The notes beneath the pieces were generated by a model, which was not told the DNA's origin, ran no database searches, and saw only the letters and a list, made by a program, of their open reading frames with translations. The position numbers were made by a program, and so were the translations under genes. From Christensenella sp. UBA5394 (lineage in GTDB: Bacteria > Bacillota > Clostridia > Christensenellales > CAG-138), in NCBI GenBank assembly GCA_002409725.1, contig DHOI01000053.1, positions 3,579 through 9,807 of the forward strand: DNA of 6,229 nucleotides, read 5' to 3'. The stretch's first letter is position 1. Each line of letters starts with the position of its first letter. Below, piece by piece: positions 6,131 through 6,229 of this stretch.

Positions 6131-6229
6131 AGCCGCCCACATTGTAAGCCGCATCCGCCGAAGCGGCCTGTTTTGGGCGTTTTCTGTGTCGTCGTCGGTC
6201 GGAATAGCGCGGAATTACGGTGAGCGGCC
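6131..6229 (-). other. Upstream region of the PreA-like gene with a UUCG hairpin and weak -10 candidate
   Basis: On the - strand CCGC-TTCG-GCGG (6166-6155) makes a short stem closed by a cUUCGg tetraloop, a very stable RNA loop type. TACAAT (6146-6141) matches the -10 consensus at five of six places and would give a leader of about 20 bases that begins just before the ribosome binding site, but no convincing -35 lies 16-18 bases before it. One - strand frame is open from the window edge to a TAA at 6131-6129 directly in front of the ribosome binding site, so this may instead be the tail of an upstream gene in the same operon. The window ends too soon to decide. Confidence 0.25.

Noticed and set aside
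6155..6174. + strand reading of the UUCG hairpin followed by CCTGTTTT as a terminator
   Set aside because: The stem is only four base pairs, the T-run is four bases and displaced, and no + strand gene ends nearby.
6129..6227. Possible tail of an upstream - strand gene (32 residues ending AAYNVGG, then TAA)
   Set aside because: The position of the stop just before the ribosome binding site is operon-like, but a second frame is also open, the CGA-run codons differ from the other genes, and the piece is too short to recognise; kept only as a note in the region entry.

Overview
The window reads as a carbohydrate-utilisation locus of a moderately GC-rich, low-GC-type-signalled Gram-positive anaerobe, most likely a gut-type Clostridia (Bacillota) lineage. 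This is an inference from strong AGGAGG-type ribosome binding sites, tight gene packing, a TTG start on a regulator, a high-GC codon style, and the protein families present (XylB kinase, FucI-like isomerase, DUF4867-like protein, clostridial-type LacI regulator). No rRNA or marker gene is present, so the taxon is not fixed.

Layout, left to right on the + strand: the last 29 codons of a ribose/xylose-type ABC transporter permease (1-90); a full-length xylulokinase-type FGGY kinase (100-1629); a 208-residue protein that looks like the DUF4867 family, with a possible metal-binding cupin-like His/Glu/His pattern (1644-2270); and a 488-residue L-fucose/L-arabinose isomerase-family protein (2293-3759). 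Spacings are 9, 14 and 22 bases and each gene has its own strong ribosome binding site, so these four form one operon. After a GC-rich hairpin and a probable promoter comes a LacI-family regulator with an RbsB-like sensor domain (3919-4947), closed by a perfect 11-bp intrinsic terminator (4970-5003). Facing it on the - strand is an FMN-dependent, PreA/dihydroorotate dehydrogenase-like protein with a C-terminal double [4Fe-4S] ferredoxin-type domain (5000-6115).

How it fits together: the transporter would import a pentose or deoxyhexose, the isomerase would convert the aldose to a ketose, the kinase would phosphorylate the ketose, and the LacI protein would sense the sugar and control the operon. 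The unusual points are that a FucI-type isomerase occupies the place beside a XylB-type kinase where XylA is normally expected, that an uncharacterised small protein is inserted between kinase and isomerase, and that the converging dehydrogenase-like gene keeps its FMN and Fe-S features but has lost the catalytic Cys and other substrate-contact residues of the dihydroorotate/dihydropyrimidine dehydrogenases (Ala, Ser, Glu in their places). I see no mobile element, CRISPR array, tRNA or rRNA.
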